Notes under the pieces: generated by a model
What the model was told of the DNA's origin: nothing
Database searches by the model: none
Seen by the model: only the letters and a program-made list of their open reading frames with translations
In this document: positions 36,872 to 45,142 of the stretch, one piece after another
Layout of the letters: every line of letters begins with the position of its first letter
Numbering within the stretch: the stretch's first letter is position 1
Position numbers and translations under genes: made by a program
Assembly (NCBI RefSeq): GCF_014189455.1
Contig: NZ_CP050296.1
Coordinates: 3,406,001-3,470,000, forward strand
Direction of reading: 5' to 3'
Source: Mesorhizobium huakuii
GTDB taxonomy: Bacteria; Pseudomonadota; Alphaproteobacteria; Rhizobiales; Rhizobiaceae
Length of the DNA stretch: 64,000 nucleotides

Positions 36872-38461
36872 ATGGGCGTCCGAACGCCGTGCATAGACTT
36901 CAATGTAGTCCCCGCTCGCGATTTCCTCATAGCCTTCCATCAGGGTTTGGAAATCCGCGTTCTGACGCATCCACACGATCCAGATTGGCGGAAAGTCCGC
37001 CGTGAGCGACCACGCTGACTTTTTCTTGTTCATCCGATCCATCAGGATGATATCGGGCTTGTTGTCGCGGATCAGGGAATTGACGTAGCGCGTATAATTA
37101 TCAAGGTCCTGCCGTGCGATGCGCTCGTCTTCGCCTTGATACGTACCCCGCATCAGACCCCAAAGCGCATAGGTGCCGACCCAATCATGAGCATAGGCCG
37201 ACAGCCAGCGACCATTGCTCATCCTTGTCAGCGGATTGCCGACGGAAAGATCGGAGCTGACCTGAACGATCGATGGCGAGGCGTAACGGCTCTTGATGGC
37301 ATCGACCAGGCTTTTCTCGGGCAGTTGATAGAACTGGTGGTGCGTCACCGAAAGCGCAGCGACCACGGCCAGCGCGGCTGCGGCATGGAGCTTGACGCTG
37401 GCGACCTCGGAGGCGGCCTCCGCATTTGCCAGGCCAAACGCCATTTGCCATCGTGATGCCACGGCCAGCAGCATCGCAAACACCAGCGTAGTCTGGAAAG
37501 GATACTGGTGATTGGGCCAGTATTTTCCAAGATACACCATGGAAACAAAGAGGCCGCCGGCACTCACCATCGCCAGCGCGACGTCGTCTCGCCAGACAGA
37601 TTTGCGCATCTGGAAAACCGCGAAGACGACAAAGATCGCAAAAGTCGGCAATGCGGCGACGATATTTATGTTGGCCCGCAGGCTGACATAGTAGCGCATC
37701 AGCACTTGCAGGAAGGCGCCGAGAAACTCGGGGAACCATAGATACACACTGACGAGATAGGCAGCGCAAACCGTGAAGATGACGACGTTTTCAGCCGTCA
37801 GGCACGCCATCAGCGAGCGTCTGCGCCAAGCGATAAAGAGGTACGGAAATATGATGCCGGTTGCCCAATGCGGTTTGACCAGAAGCAGCACGCTTCCAGC
37901 CAGGCCAACCGCTACGGCAAGGCCGAGAGGAACCGGCGCATGGGCACGGTTTTCAATCCGCCACATCATCAGGAACAGCATCGGCATGAACAACATCGTA
38001 CCGATATGTTCGCGCTGGCCGAAAACATTCCCAGGCATGATGAGAAGCAAAACCGCCAGCGCGGGATAGATCCATTGCGTCTTCAGATCGACAAAGATTC
38101 GGCCGCGTTCGATGACCATCGCCGACAGCGCAATCGAAACGAAGAAGACCAGATAGATGAAGCACTCGATTGCCGATTCCGGCGAGATGCCGAGCCTGTG
38201 GGACAGCCACACCGGCCCAATATAGAGGGCCACGGAGAAAGGCGGGTTGGTTTCCAGAATGTCGACATAGAGCTTCTGGCCATCAAGGACCTTTTCGCAG
38301 ATGACGATGAGCCAGCTGACGTCGGTATTGTCGCCGGCCGTCCACGGCATGAAAAAAGAGAACACCACCACGGCCGCGACAAGCCAGACCGGCGACAAGC
38401 TTCCAATCGAAGACGCAAAGCCGGTCGCGGTACTGATGTTTCGGACACTTCCCATGCTCAT
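36869..38461 (-). CDS. polytopic membrane protein, possibly a GT-C-type glycosyltransferase
   Basis: 530 residues with about 10-12 hydrophobic segments. Loop 1 between TM1 and TM2 holds GDNTDVSWLIVICEKVLDGQ, ending in acidic residues as in GT-C enzymes that use polyprenyl-linked sugars, and a soluble C-terminal domain follows. No close family is recognised. It is the last gene of the seven-gene block starting with the PqqD-like gene, 218 bp after the nucleotidyltransferase. Its TAG stop comes from the adjacent repeat. Confidence 0.7.
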   Translation of the reverse strand: MSMGSVRNISTATGFASSIGSLSPVWLVAAVVVFSFFMPWTAGDNTDVSWLIVICEKVLDGQKLYVDILETNPPFSVALYIGPVWLSHRLGISPESAIECFIYLVFFVSIALSAMVIERGRIFVDLKTQWIYPALAVLLLIMPGNVFGQREHIGTMLFMPMLFLMMWRIENRAHAPVPLGLAVAVGLAGSVLLLVKPHWATGIIFPYLFIAWRRRSLMACLTAENVVIFTVCAAYLVSVYLWFPEFLGAFLQVLMRYYVSLRANINIVAALPTFAIFVVFAVFQMRKSVWRDDVALAMVSAGGLFVSMVYLGKYWPNHQYPFQTTLVFAMLLAVASRWQMAFGLANAEAASEVASVKLHAAAALAVVAALSVTHHQFYQLPEKSLVDAIKSRYASPSIVQVSSDLSVGNPLTRMSNGRWLSAYAHDWVGTYALWGLMRGTYQGEDERIARQDLDNYTRYVNSLIRDNKPDIILMDRMNKKKSAWSLTADFPPIWIVWMRQNADFQTLMEGYEEIASGDYIEVYARRSDAH

Positions 38462-38679
38462 CGGACCGCCCCAGCAAAGATCATTTTTACGCAGTACGAC
38501 GAAATCACGGGCGGGTGCACAGCTGCGCCTGCCTGACGTCGCAAGCTAGCCGGGATTGCCTAAAGTGCAGTTAATCGCGCCGTTACAGTCTGCGATGTTC
38601 GTCGGCATCGCGTCGAGAACTTGGTTGTCCGTGCAAGACTGTTGCACAGGCCGATCGATGCTTGGTGGGTGCTTCCGTC

Positions 38680-40149
38680 TTAGCGCAGCGGCGAAAAAAT
38701 CGCCGAGATCAGATGGAAGGGCAGTGCGCCATAGGCTGCGACTGTCGCATCATCGTCCCATTGGCGGAATTGCCGGGAGGGTCGCGCCTCCAGCGTCACG
38801 GCGCGCCTTTCTCCATCAAGCGTCACCTTGCCGCGAAAATGCAGCACCCGTTCCCCGCCGGACCGGCTGATGGCCATGGCGCGCAGGCGCGCAATATGGT
38901 CGTCATCGACGTTGATCTCCATCTCGATGCGGCGGCGGACTGGTGGCACACGGATCTTGACTGTGATGTCCAGCATCATCTCGCCTGCCGTTGGCGGGCA
39001 AGGTATGGCCTGTGAGAATACCGATGGCGGCAGCGTTTGCGACGGCTCGTTGCGGGCTGGCCTGCCGCGCCAGGCCTTGGCTGGCGGCTCCTGCCGCAGC
39101 CGGCCGCTCTTGCGTCGCAGCCGCAACTGCTTGGCAAGGCCACGCGACAACCAGACCAGCCTGCCGAAATCGGTCCGCGGCTTGGCCTGCAGCACCGCCG
39201 ACCAGCGCGAGAGACCGGTGCGGTCGGCCATGTCAAGCACGCGCCCCAGCACCTTGTCCGGCACCCCCACGCCTGTTTCAAGCGCCAAATAGGAGAGCGC
39301 TACAGCAGCGGCAACGGCAAGGCCGCGTCTGGCGACAACATCGAGGAACACATCCCAGTCTACATCGCCGCCGCGAATGGCCACCGCGCAATCGACCAGC
39401 CAGTCGCTGTGCGTGTGGGCATCGAGCCCGCCATGCGCGATGGCAAGCGCGATGCGGTCGGCCGGCGACGGCACCAGCACGCCGACGCCGCTGAATTCGG
39501 CGCTATCGGCCCGTTGCCAGATGGCCAGGTCGTCTTCCTCGCTTCGCTGCGAACCGTCATAGGCGAGCTGGTGCAGGTCGATGTCGCCGAGATTGCCCTT
39601 GAAGAAGTTCATCGAGCGCAGCGACGCCAGCCTTGTCCGCAGATATTGCGGGCTGACACCCGTGGCGATCTGCCAGTCGCCGTCGCGCAGCACGTCGAAG
39701 GCCGTTTGCATGTCCTGCGGCCGCACCAATATGTCGATGTCGTGCGCCACCCGGCCGCGCTGTGCCGAGGCGTTCAAGGCAATGCGGCTGGCGCCCTTGA
39801 TGAGCATCACCTTGCATCCCGCATCGGTCATCGCCTTCAGCGCCGGTTCTGCTTCGCGCATCGCCATACGCGATTTGGTCCACAGCATCTTCTGCAGGCC
39901 GACAAGGCGCGGATAAGCGGAATGGCCGGCGAGCTTCCTGCCGAACCTATCGGAGATCGCGGCCAGCAGCCGGTGCTCGCGAAACGAGACATGATCGATA
40001 TCGTTCTCGTCCAGCCAGCGGCCGGCGCAAGCGGCTGCGGCATCCTCGTCGGGAAGAAGTGCGGCCTTGAGCAACTGGTCTAGTCCGCCCGTCGGCCATG
40101 ACCAGCCATAGTCCGGGAAGCGACGCTCGATACAGCGGATATCAGCCAT
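38680..40149 (-). CDS. nucleotidyltransferase-family protein (NTP_transf_5-like)
   Basis: 489 residues. The central region has the nucleotidyltransferase landmarks VMLIKGASRIALNA and VAHDIDILVRPQDMQ (the D-x-D pair), followed by DIDLHQLAY, as in the uncharacterised nucleotidyltransferase family PF14907. The C-terminal ~150 residues are a separate beta-rich domain. Family members often sit beside PqqD-like and HPr-kinase-like genes, as here. Transfer of a nucleotide to a sugar, peptide or protein is possible, but the substrate is unknown. It overlaps the preceding glycosyltransferase by one base. Confidence 0.75.
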   Translation of the reverse strand: MADIRCIERRFPDYGWSWPTGGLDQLLKAALLPDEDAAAACAGRWLDENDIDHVSFREHRLLAAISDRFGRKLAGHSAYPRLVGLQKMLWTKSRMAMREAEPALKAMTDAGCKVMLIKGASRIALNASAQRGRVAHDIDILVRPQDMQTAFDVLRDGDWQIATGVSPQYLRTRLASLRSMNFFKGNLGDIDLHQLAYDGSQRSEEDDLAIWQRADSAEFSGVGVLVPSPADRIALAIAHGGLDAHTHSDWLVDCAVAIRGGDVDWDVFLDVVARRGLAVAAAVALSYLALETGVGVPDKVLGRVLDMADRTGLSRWSAVLQAKPRTDFGRLVWLSRGLAKQLRLRRKSGRLRQEPPAKAWRGRPARNEPSQTLPPSVFSQAIPCPPTAGEMMLDITVKIRVPPVRRRIEMEINVDDDHIARLRAMAISRSGGERVLHFRGKVTLDGERRAVTLEARPSRQFRQWDDDATVAAYGALPFHLISAIFSPLR

Positions 40150-40826
40150 CAGCCCGGGCCGGCTTTGTTGCGGGCCCGCCGCAGCATGGCGAGCCGTGCC
40201 ACTTCGAGATAGCCGCGGTCGCGGGCCGCATCGCGTCCATAGGACAGGCTGCCCGGCCGTATGCGGCGCAGCGCCAGCGCCTCGTCCAGCATGTCGAGGG
40301 CAAGGCCCGCCTCGCGCGCCCGGGCGATCCAGTCGATCATTTCGCCACGGCCGCCCGGCGGATCGACGATCGGTCCAACCGTCTTGGCGACCTCGCGGCG
40401 GATCATCATGGTGGTCCGCGACCAGCCAGGCACGGCCGTGGCCTCGGGCGCGTCCGGCTGGTCGTTGCGGAAATTCCGCCAGTGACAGAAAACGCCCGCT
40501 GTCGCGGGACATCTCTTGAGATGCGCCAGCTGTCTCTCGATCTTGTCCGGCAGCCACAGATCGTCCGCATCGAGCGTCGCGATGAGCGGCGTCGACAACG
40601 CGGCGATACCCCTGGTCGTGGCGCTGCCAGGTCCGGCATTTGCCTGGCGCAGCAGCTGCACCGGCAGGTCTGTTCCGCCGATCGCTGAAGCCAGGTCGTC
40701 GGTCGAACCATCATCGACGATCACCACCAGGTCGGGCCGCACCGTCTGGGTGGCGACCGATCGCAGCGTCTCGCCAATCGTGCCGCTGGCGTTGAATGCC
40801 GGAATGACGACGCCGTATCCGCTCAT
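40149..40826 (-). CDS. family-2 glycosyltransferase
   Basis: 225 residues with the GT-A start GYGVVIPAFNASGTIGETL, VVIVDDGSTDD and the DxD motif LIATLDADDLWLPDKI. It transfers a sugar from a nucleotide donor. Shorter than most GT2 enzymes and without membrane segments. ATG at 40826 overlaps the stop of the upstream GT2 gene (TGATG); a GTG one codon earlier is also possible. Confidence 0.9.
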   Translation of the reverse strand: MSGYGVVIPAFNASGTIGETLRSVATQTVRPDLVVIVDDGSTDDLASAIGGTDLPVQLLRQANAGPGSATTRGIAALSTPLIATLDADDLWLPDKIERQLAHLKRCPATAGVFCHWRNFRNDQPDAPEATAVPGWSRTTMMIRREVAKTVGPIVDPPGGRGEMIDWIARAREAGLALDMLDEALALRRIRPGSLSYGRDAARDRGYLEVARLAMLRRARNKAGPG

Positions 40827-41578
40827 CACATGAACTGCCAGTCAGCGAGATCCTTGAGTTCGAAGATGCCTTCGATCCGCCGCAAGGTCGGATCTGCCTT
40901 GCGGCGGGTCATCGACTTGTAGATTGCACGCATGAATTCACGGGACTGGACATCGGTCTGCCGGGTCATGTTGCCGGGATGGCGTCTATAGTAGAGGGCC
41001 ACGGTCTCCGGCGTGACATATCTTGGTCCGCTTTCGAAGGTGCGCAAGAGGTAGTCGGTGTCCTCCGCCTGATGGAAGGCTTCGTCGAACACACCGATGC
41101 GCCCGACAAGCCGGCGCGTGAAGATCGCCGCCGACAAATGGATGCCGCGAACCGTGATACTGCGGCTGTCGGCGGCAGGCTCCAGGCGCTCGTCGTCGAT
41201 CTTGTCGACCAGCATCATCCTTGAATAGGTGAGATCCAGATTCGGATCGTTGCGGAAGAGTTCGATATCGGCCGCAAAGCGTCCGACCGGCGAAATGTCG
41301 TCCGAATCGAGAAAGGAGACAAGGTCGGTCTCCGGCTTGAGCAATCCCAGCCCGGTGTTGCGCGTCCGGGTCACACCCATATTGGGTTGTTGAAACAGGC
41401 GGATGCAGGCGTTCTCCGCCATCAGCGAGCGCACCATTTCGGCCGATCCGTCGGTCGAGCCGTCATCGATGACGATGATGTCGAGATCGGCGGCATCACG
41501 CTGCCTGAGCAGCGAGCGTAGCGCCGGGCCCACAAAGGTCTCGCGGTTATGGACCGGCATGATCACGCTCAGCCTCAT
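40826..41578 (-). CDS. family-2 glycosyltransferase, tandem paralogue B
   Basis: 250 residues beginning MRLSVIMPVHNRETFVGPAL, with DIIVIDDGSTDGSAE and the metal-binding VSFLDSDDISPVG. It is closely similar to the neighbouring gene at 41619-42374 over its whole length (shared RQRDAADLDIIVIDDGSTDG, DKIDDERLEP, QAEDTDYLLR), so the two arose by tandem duplication. Ends GIFELKDLADWQFM. Soluble, probably working at the membrane with the rest of the block. Confidence 0.9.
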   Translation of the reverse strand: MRLSVIMPVHNRETFVGPALRSLLRQRDAADLDIIVIDDGSTDGSAEMVRSLMAENACIRLFQQPNMGVTRTRNTGLGLLKPETDLVSFLDSDDISPVGRFAADIELFRNDPNLDLTYSRMMLVDKIDDERLEPAADSRSITVRGIHLSAAIFTRRLVGRIGVFDEAFHQAEDTDYLLRTFESGPRYVTPETVALYYRRHPGNMTRQTDVQSREFMRAIYKSMTRRKADPTLRRIEGIFELKDLADWQFM

Positions 41579-41618
41579 ATCAGCCCCAAGCCTGGCCTCG
41601 ATCCGACGACGTGCGGCA

Positions 41619-42374
41619 TTACATCATCCGCCAATCAGCAGATGCGCTTTTCAGCTCGAAAATACCTTGAACCTCGCGCAGCGACGGGTCGGCCTTGCGT
41701 CGTCGCATCGACTTGTGGATTGCACGCAGATGATTGCGGACCCGGCTGTCATGTTCCTTGGTGACATTCCCGGCGTGGCGCCGGTAGTAGATCGCGACGG
41801 TGTCCAGCAACTCGTAGTTCGCACCCGTTTCGAAAACCCGCAGCAGATAGTCGGTGTCCTCGGCCTGTTCGAACTCCTCGTCGAATTGGCCCGTTCGCTC
41901 GACAAGGCTCCTGCGGAACAGGGCAATGCTCAGCGAAATTCCCCGCATCGTCATGGTGCGGCTGTCGACCGCAGGCTCCAGTCTCTCGTCGTCAATCCGG
42001 TCGGCCAGCGTCATCAGCGAATAGGTCAACTCCAAGCCGGGGCTCTCGCCGAAACGCGCAAGATCGGTCTTGAAGCGCCCGGCCAGCGAGATGTCGTCGG
42101 AATCCAGGAACGAAACGAACTCGGCGTCCGCAGGCAATTGCCTCAGCCCGGCATTGCGAGTCCTGGCGACACCCATATTCTCTTGCCGGAACAGCCGGAT
42201 GCAGGGGTTCTCGACCATCATCGAACGCACGGCCTCCGCCGAACCGTCGGTCGAGCCGTCGTCGATGACGATGATGTCGAGATCGGCGGCATCGCGCTGG
42301 CGCACCAACGAGCGCAAGGCCGGAACGACATAGCGTTCGCGGTTGTAGACAGGCATGATCACGCTCAATTTCAC
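41619..42374 (-). CDS. family-2 glycosyltransferase, tandem paralogue A
   Basis: 251 residues from a GTG start (VKLSVIMPVYNRERY) overlapping the kinase stop by 4 nt. It has DIIVIDDGSTDGSAE and VSFLDSDDISLAG. Paralogue of the next gene. The open frame continues far upstream through the kinase gene but that part is a shadow frame. Donor and acceptor sugars are unknown. Confidence 0.88.
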   Translation of the reverse strand: MKLSVIMPVYNRERYVVPALRSLVRQRDAADLDIIVIDDGSTDGSAEAVRSMMVENPCIRLFRQENMGVARTRNAGLRQLPADAEFVSFLDSDDISLAGRFKTDLARFGESPGLELTYSLMTLADRIDDERLEPAVDSRTMTMRGISLSIALFRRSLVERTGQFDEEFEQAEDTDYLLRVFETGANYELLDTVAIYYRRHAGNVTKEHDSRVRNHLRAIHKSMRRRKADPSLREVQGIFELKSASADWRMM

Positions 42375-43420
42375 GAAACAACTCGCGTCAGAAAATCCGC
42401 AAGAGTGCCGGCGATCTCCTCGGGATGCGTTCCCAGGGACAGACGGTAGCTTGGCAGCTGGCGGGTAAGATCGCCGAAGAAACGGAAGCCGCTTTCGCGC
42501 TCCCCCGGCATCTGCATGATGCCCGACGGTGCCAGTGCAATCATGGCGTCTCGACGCGACACTGGCACAATCGAACTCGTCTCGCCACCGCCGATATGTG
42601 GCACCACCAGCGCAACGATGTCCAGCGCTGCAGGCACCGGCCGGGGCGCGATGTCGGCAATGTGAAACGTGTGCTTGCCCTGCCAGTTCAAGGGGCTCTC
42701 GATCATCAGTCGCTGCTGCAGGCCCAGCCGTGCGAAACCTTGCGGGTCCTGCTTCAGTGTTGAAAACAGCGGCCGCGCGGTCACGCCGCCGGCGAGATCG
42801 ATCAGCACATAGTCGTCGCCGACGCTGTCGAGCCCGTTGAGCAGGCCGGCGGCGACGGTGCCGGATTTGCCGGCGCCGCCCGCGCCGGCGAGCAGCACGC
42901 CCTTGCCATTGGCGCCGAGCGTGCCGGCATGGGTCAGCCGCATGCCGCGCGCCGCATATTCCCAGTGCAGGAAGGCACGCAGCGGTGCTGTCGGCTCCCA
43001 GGGCGGAAAAGCATCGGGCGAGGTCATCAGTTGGACGCCAATGCGGCGCTCCGGATCGTAGACCTGCCAGAAATCCAGATCGTGAAAATAGTGGCCACGC
43101 AGTTCGGCCCCGGCGAGCCGTTCGGCAAAGCCGTATTCGGTGAAATGCGCATCGCCCCATCGCGCCGGCTCAGGGATGCCGCCAATGCCGGGATGAACGG
43201 TGAAGATGCGGCATGTCGATGGCTCCGCCAGGTCGTCCTCGGCCTCCAAGAAGGCGTGGCCGAGCGCCTCGGCGAGCACACCGGGAGCGACATGCGCGAT
43301 CAGCTCCAGCCGGGGCAGGCGGATCGTCCGCGCGGCCGGATAACATGCAGCGGCATCTTCAGCGGCGGTGATGAGATGCCGGGCGTAGTCCGGCAAGGTT
43401 TCGAGCGTGACGCGCGGCAT
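42371..43420 (-). CDS. HPr-kinase-related P-loop protein
   Basis: 349 residues. The C-terminal half resembles the HprK catalytic domain, with Walker A LLAGAGGAGKSGTVAAG (about 177-193) and GDDYVLID (about 201-208). The N-terminal ~150 residues are unlike HprK and unassigned. No HPr gene is near and a genuine short hprK exists at 27979, so its target is likely different. Placement between a PqqD-like gene and glycosyltransferases matches neighbourhoods annotated elsewhere as HprK-related kinase with PqqD-family partner. It may phosphorylate a peptide or sugar. Confidence 0.78.
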   Translation of the reverse strand: MPRVTLETLPDYARHLITAAEDAAACYPAARTIRLPRLELIAHVAPGVLAEALGHAFLEAEDDLAEPSTCRIFTVHPGIGGIPEPARWGDAHFTEYGFAERLAGAELRGHYFHDLDFWQVYDPERRIGVQLMTSPDAFPPWEPTAPLRAFLHWEYAARGMRLTHAGTLGANGKGVLLAGAGGAGKSGTVAAGLLNGLDSVGDDYVLIDLAGGVTARPLFSTLKQDPQGFARLGLQQRLMIESPLNWQGKHTFHIADIAPRPVPAALDIVALVVPHIGGGETSSIVPVSRRDAMIALAPSGIMQMPGERESGFRFFGDLTRQLPSYRLSLGTHPEEIAGTLADFLTRVVS

Positions 43421-43453
43421 CCTGCGCCCTCTATCTCAGACCCACCCGGCTCG

Positions 43454-43885
43454 TCAGGATGCCTGCTTGACCGCCGGCCAGCCGAGGGGTTCCTCGACCT
43501 CGTGGATGGGGTCCACGATGATCAAATCGGCGAGGTCGTCGTGAATGCTCACATCGAGCGGCTCGCTCGTGGCGGCAAGCTCGGCAGGCAACTCGCCCGG
43601 CAGCGGTTGCGCCGCCGTTTCCGAAGGCACCAGCAAACCCAGTTCGAGCAATTGCGATATGAAGTGTTCGAGTTCAGCCGCGCCGAGTGTCGAACCGCCG
43701 GCGGTCAGCCCGATCAGGGCCCGGGCATCGATCCCGGACGCGAGCGCCTGCCAGACCCTGCTGCCGGAATCGGAAAAGCCGAAATATTTGCCGTTGGCAA
43801 GGTTGAGCACCACGGCCTCGCCATCGAAGGATTCGAAGACGATGTCCCTGCTCGCAACCGCATAGGCGTCGCAATCACGTGTCAT
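43454..43885 (-). CDS. PqqD-like peptide-binding protein
   Basis: 143 residues. The first ~95 match the PqqD/RRE fold: ESFDGEAVVLNLANGKYFGFSDSGSRVWQAL, then an ELEHFISQLLELGLLV helix. PqqD domains present precursor peptides to modifying enzymes. The ~48-residue C-terminal extension is acidic and unassigned. ATG at 43885 follows GCGGGG. The same frame is open back to 43999, so a longer form is possible. First gene of the unusual block. No PQQ genes are nearby. Confidence 0.8.
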   Translation of the reverse strand: MTRDCDAYAVASRDIVFESFDGEAVVLNLANGKYFGFSDSGSRVWQALASGIDARALIGLTAGGSTLGAAELEHFISQLLELGLLVPSETAAQPLPGELPAELAATSEPLDVSIHDDLADLIIVDPIHEVEEPLGWPAVKQAS

Positions 43886-44067
43886 TGTTGCCCCGCTTCG
43901 CAATCCCCGCCCACCCGCAGGATCGCGTCCACTGACAACGCCTGTAAACGCTCGGTTCTTCGTTGGCAAGGTAAGCGGAGCCGGCAAGACTCCAGCCATT
44001 TGGGGGCCGGCTGGGAGCGCGAGCCGATCACGCCTCTATTTCGAGCGCCGACAGCGGCTTCGAGCAA
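43882..44067 (-). CDS. possible small ORF overlapping gbcB end and pqqD-like start
   Basis: 61 codons ending GDCEAGQQ, with its TGA overlapping the PqqD-like ATG (ATGA). The length and tight coupling would suit a precursor peptide, but there is no convincing RBS, the first codons overlap gbcB, and a competing frame is also open. Listed as a candidate only. Confidence 0.2.
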   Translation of the reverse strand: MLEAAVGARNRGVIGSRSQPAPKWLESCRLRLPCQRRTERLQALSVDAILRVGGDCEAGQQ

Positions 44068-45131
44068 CAGGCGAGGATGAAGCCGTCATCGATCTCGTGA
44101 TCGAGGATGCCGCCATTGTGGCTCATCTCGACAGCGCCGGAGACTTTCTTCACCTTGCAGGTTCCGCACAGGCCGAATTCGCAGGCTGCGGGGATCCGCA
44201 CGCCCGAAGCGCGCGCCGTCTGCAGCACGGTCTGGCCGGCGACGCATTCCGCGTCGACGTCCGAAAGCGCGAAGCGGATCGGTGTTGCGGCTTCGACGGG
44301 AACAGCCACACTGTCCGGCGCAGCGAACGGCGCCGGGATTTCCTCCACCATCGGTGCGGCAAAGCTCTCCTGGTGGTATTTCGTCATGTCGAAGCCGGCG
44401 GCCTCCAGCATGCCGCGCACGGCGCGCATGAAAGGGTCCGGACCGCAGCAGAAGATTTCGCGTTCGCGGAAATCGGGCGCCAGCAGCGGCAGCCGGATGG
44501 CGTCGATGCGGCCCATATGGCCGTACCAGCCCTCGCGGCTCGACCGCTCCTCGATCATGAAGCCGAGCGACAGGCCGGGCATATGACCGCCGAGCAGTTC
44601 AAGCTCCTTGCGGAAGATGATCTCTTCGGCGCGCCGGGCGCAATTGACGAAGCCGACATCTGTCCACGGCGCGCAGTCGTTCAGCCAGCGCAGCATCGAC
44701 ATCATCGGCGTCACGCCGGAACCGGCCGAGATGAACAGATATTTGGCCGCCGGGTGGCTGTGCAGAGAAAAGTCGCCATTCGGCCCATAGGCCTTGACGT
44801 GCGAACCGGGCTTCAGGTGATCGAACATCCAGCGCGTGCCGATGCTGCCGGCCTGCGCCTTCACCGTCACCGCGATCGAGAACGGCCGCGACGGTGACGA
44901 CGACAGCGTATAGGTGCGCATCAGCGGCCCGTCCGGCGTCGGCAGTTCCAGCGTCACGAACTGGCCCGGCTTGTAGCGGAACCAGGTCTGGTTGTCGGAG
45001 CGGAAGGTGAAGGTCTTGACGTCAGGCGCTTCGTCGCTGACGCCGATCACTTCCAGCACCTGCAGCCTGTCGTTCCAGGGCGCCATCTGGTCGAGATGGC
45101 GATAGAGGCCAAGATCCGTCATCGCATTCAT
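44028..45131 (-). CDS. gbcB: glycine betaine monooxygenase, reductase subunit
   Basis: 367 residues: FAD-binding domain (MRTYTLSSSPSRPF), NAD-binding domain (FISAGSGVTPMMSML, FCCGPDPFM) and a C-terminal plant-type [2Fe-2S] ferredoxin (CEFGLCGTCKV plus a later Cys). It passes electrons from NAD(P)H to the Rieske oxygenase GbcA, which starts just upstream. Together they demethylate glycine betaine to dimethylglycine. Domain order and neighbour support the name. Confidence 0.9.
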   Translation of the reverse strand: MNAMTDLGLYRHLDQMAPWNDRLQVLEVIGVSDEAPDVKTFTFRSDNQTWFRYKPGQFVTLELPTPDGPLMRTYTLSSSPSRPFSIAVTVKAQAGSIGTRWMFDHLKPGSHVKAYGPNGDFSLHSHPAAKYLFISAGSGVTPMMSMLRWLNDCAPWTDVGFVNCARRAEEIIFRKELELLGGHMPGLSLGFMIEERSSREGWYGHMGRIDAIRLPLLAPDFREREIFCCGPDPFMRAVRGMLEAAGFDMTKYHQESFAAPMVEEIPAPFAAPDSVAVPVEAATPIRFALSDVDAECVAGQTVLQTARASGVRIPAACEFGLCGTCKVKKVSGAVEMSHNGGILDHEIDDGFILACCSKPLSALEIEA

Positions 45132-45142
45132 CCCTCAACCTC

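Noticed and set aside
41619..43160. 513-residue frame joining the kinase region with a GT2 gene
   Set aside because: The first half is a shadow frame inside the kinase gene; the GT2 begins at the GTG at 42374.
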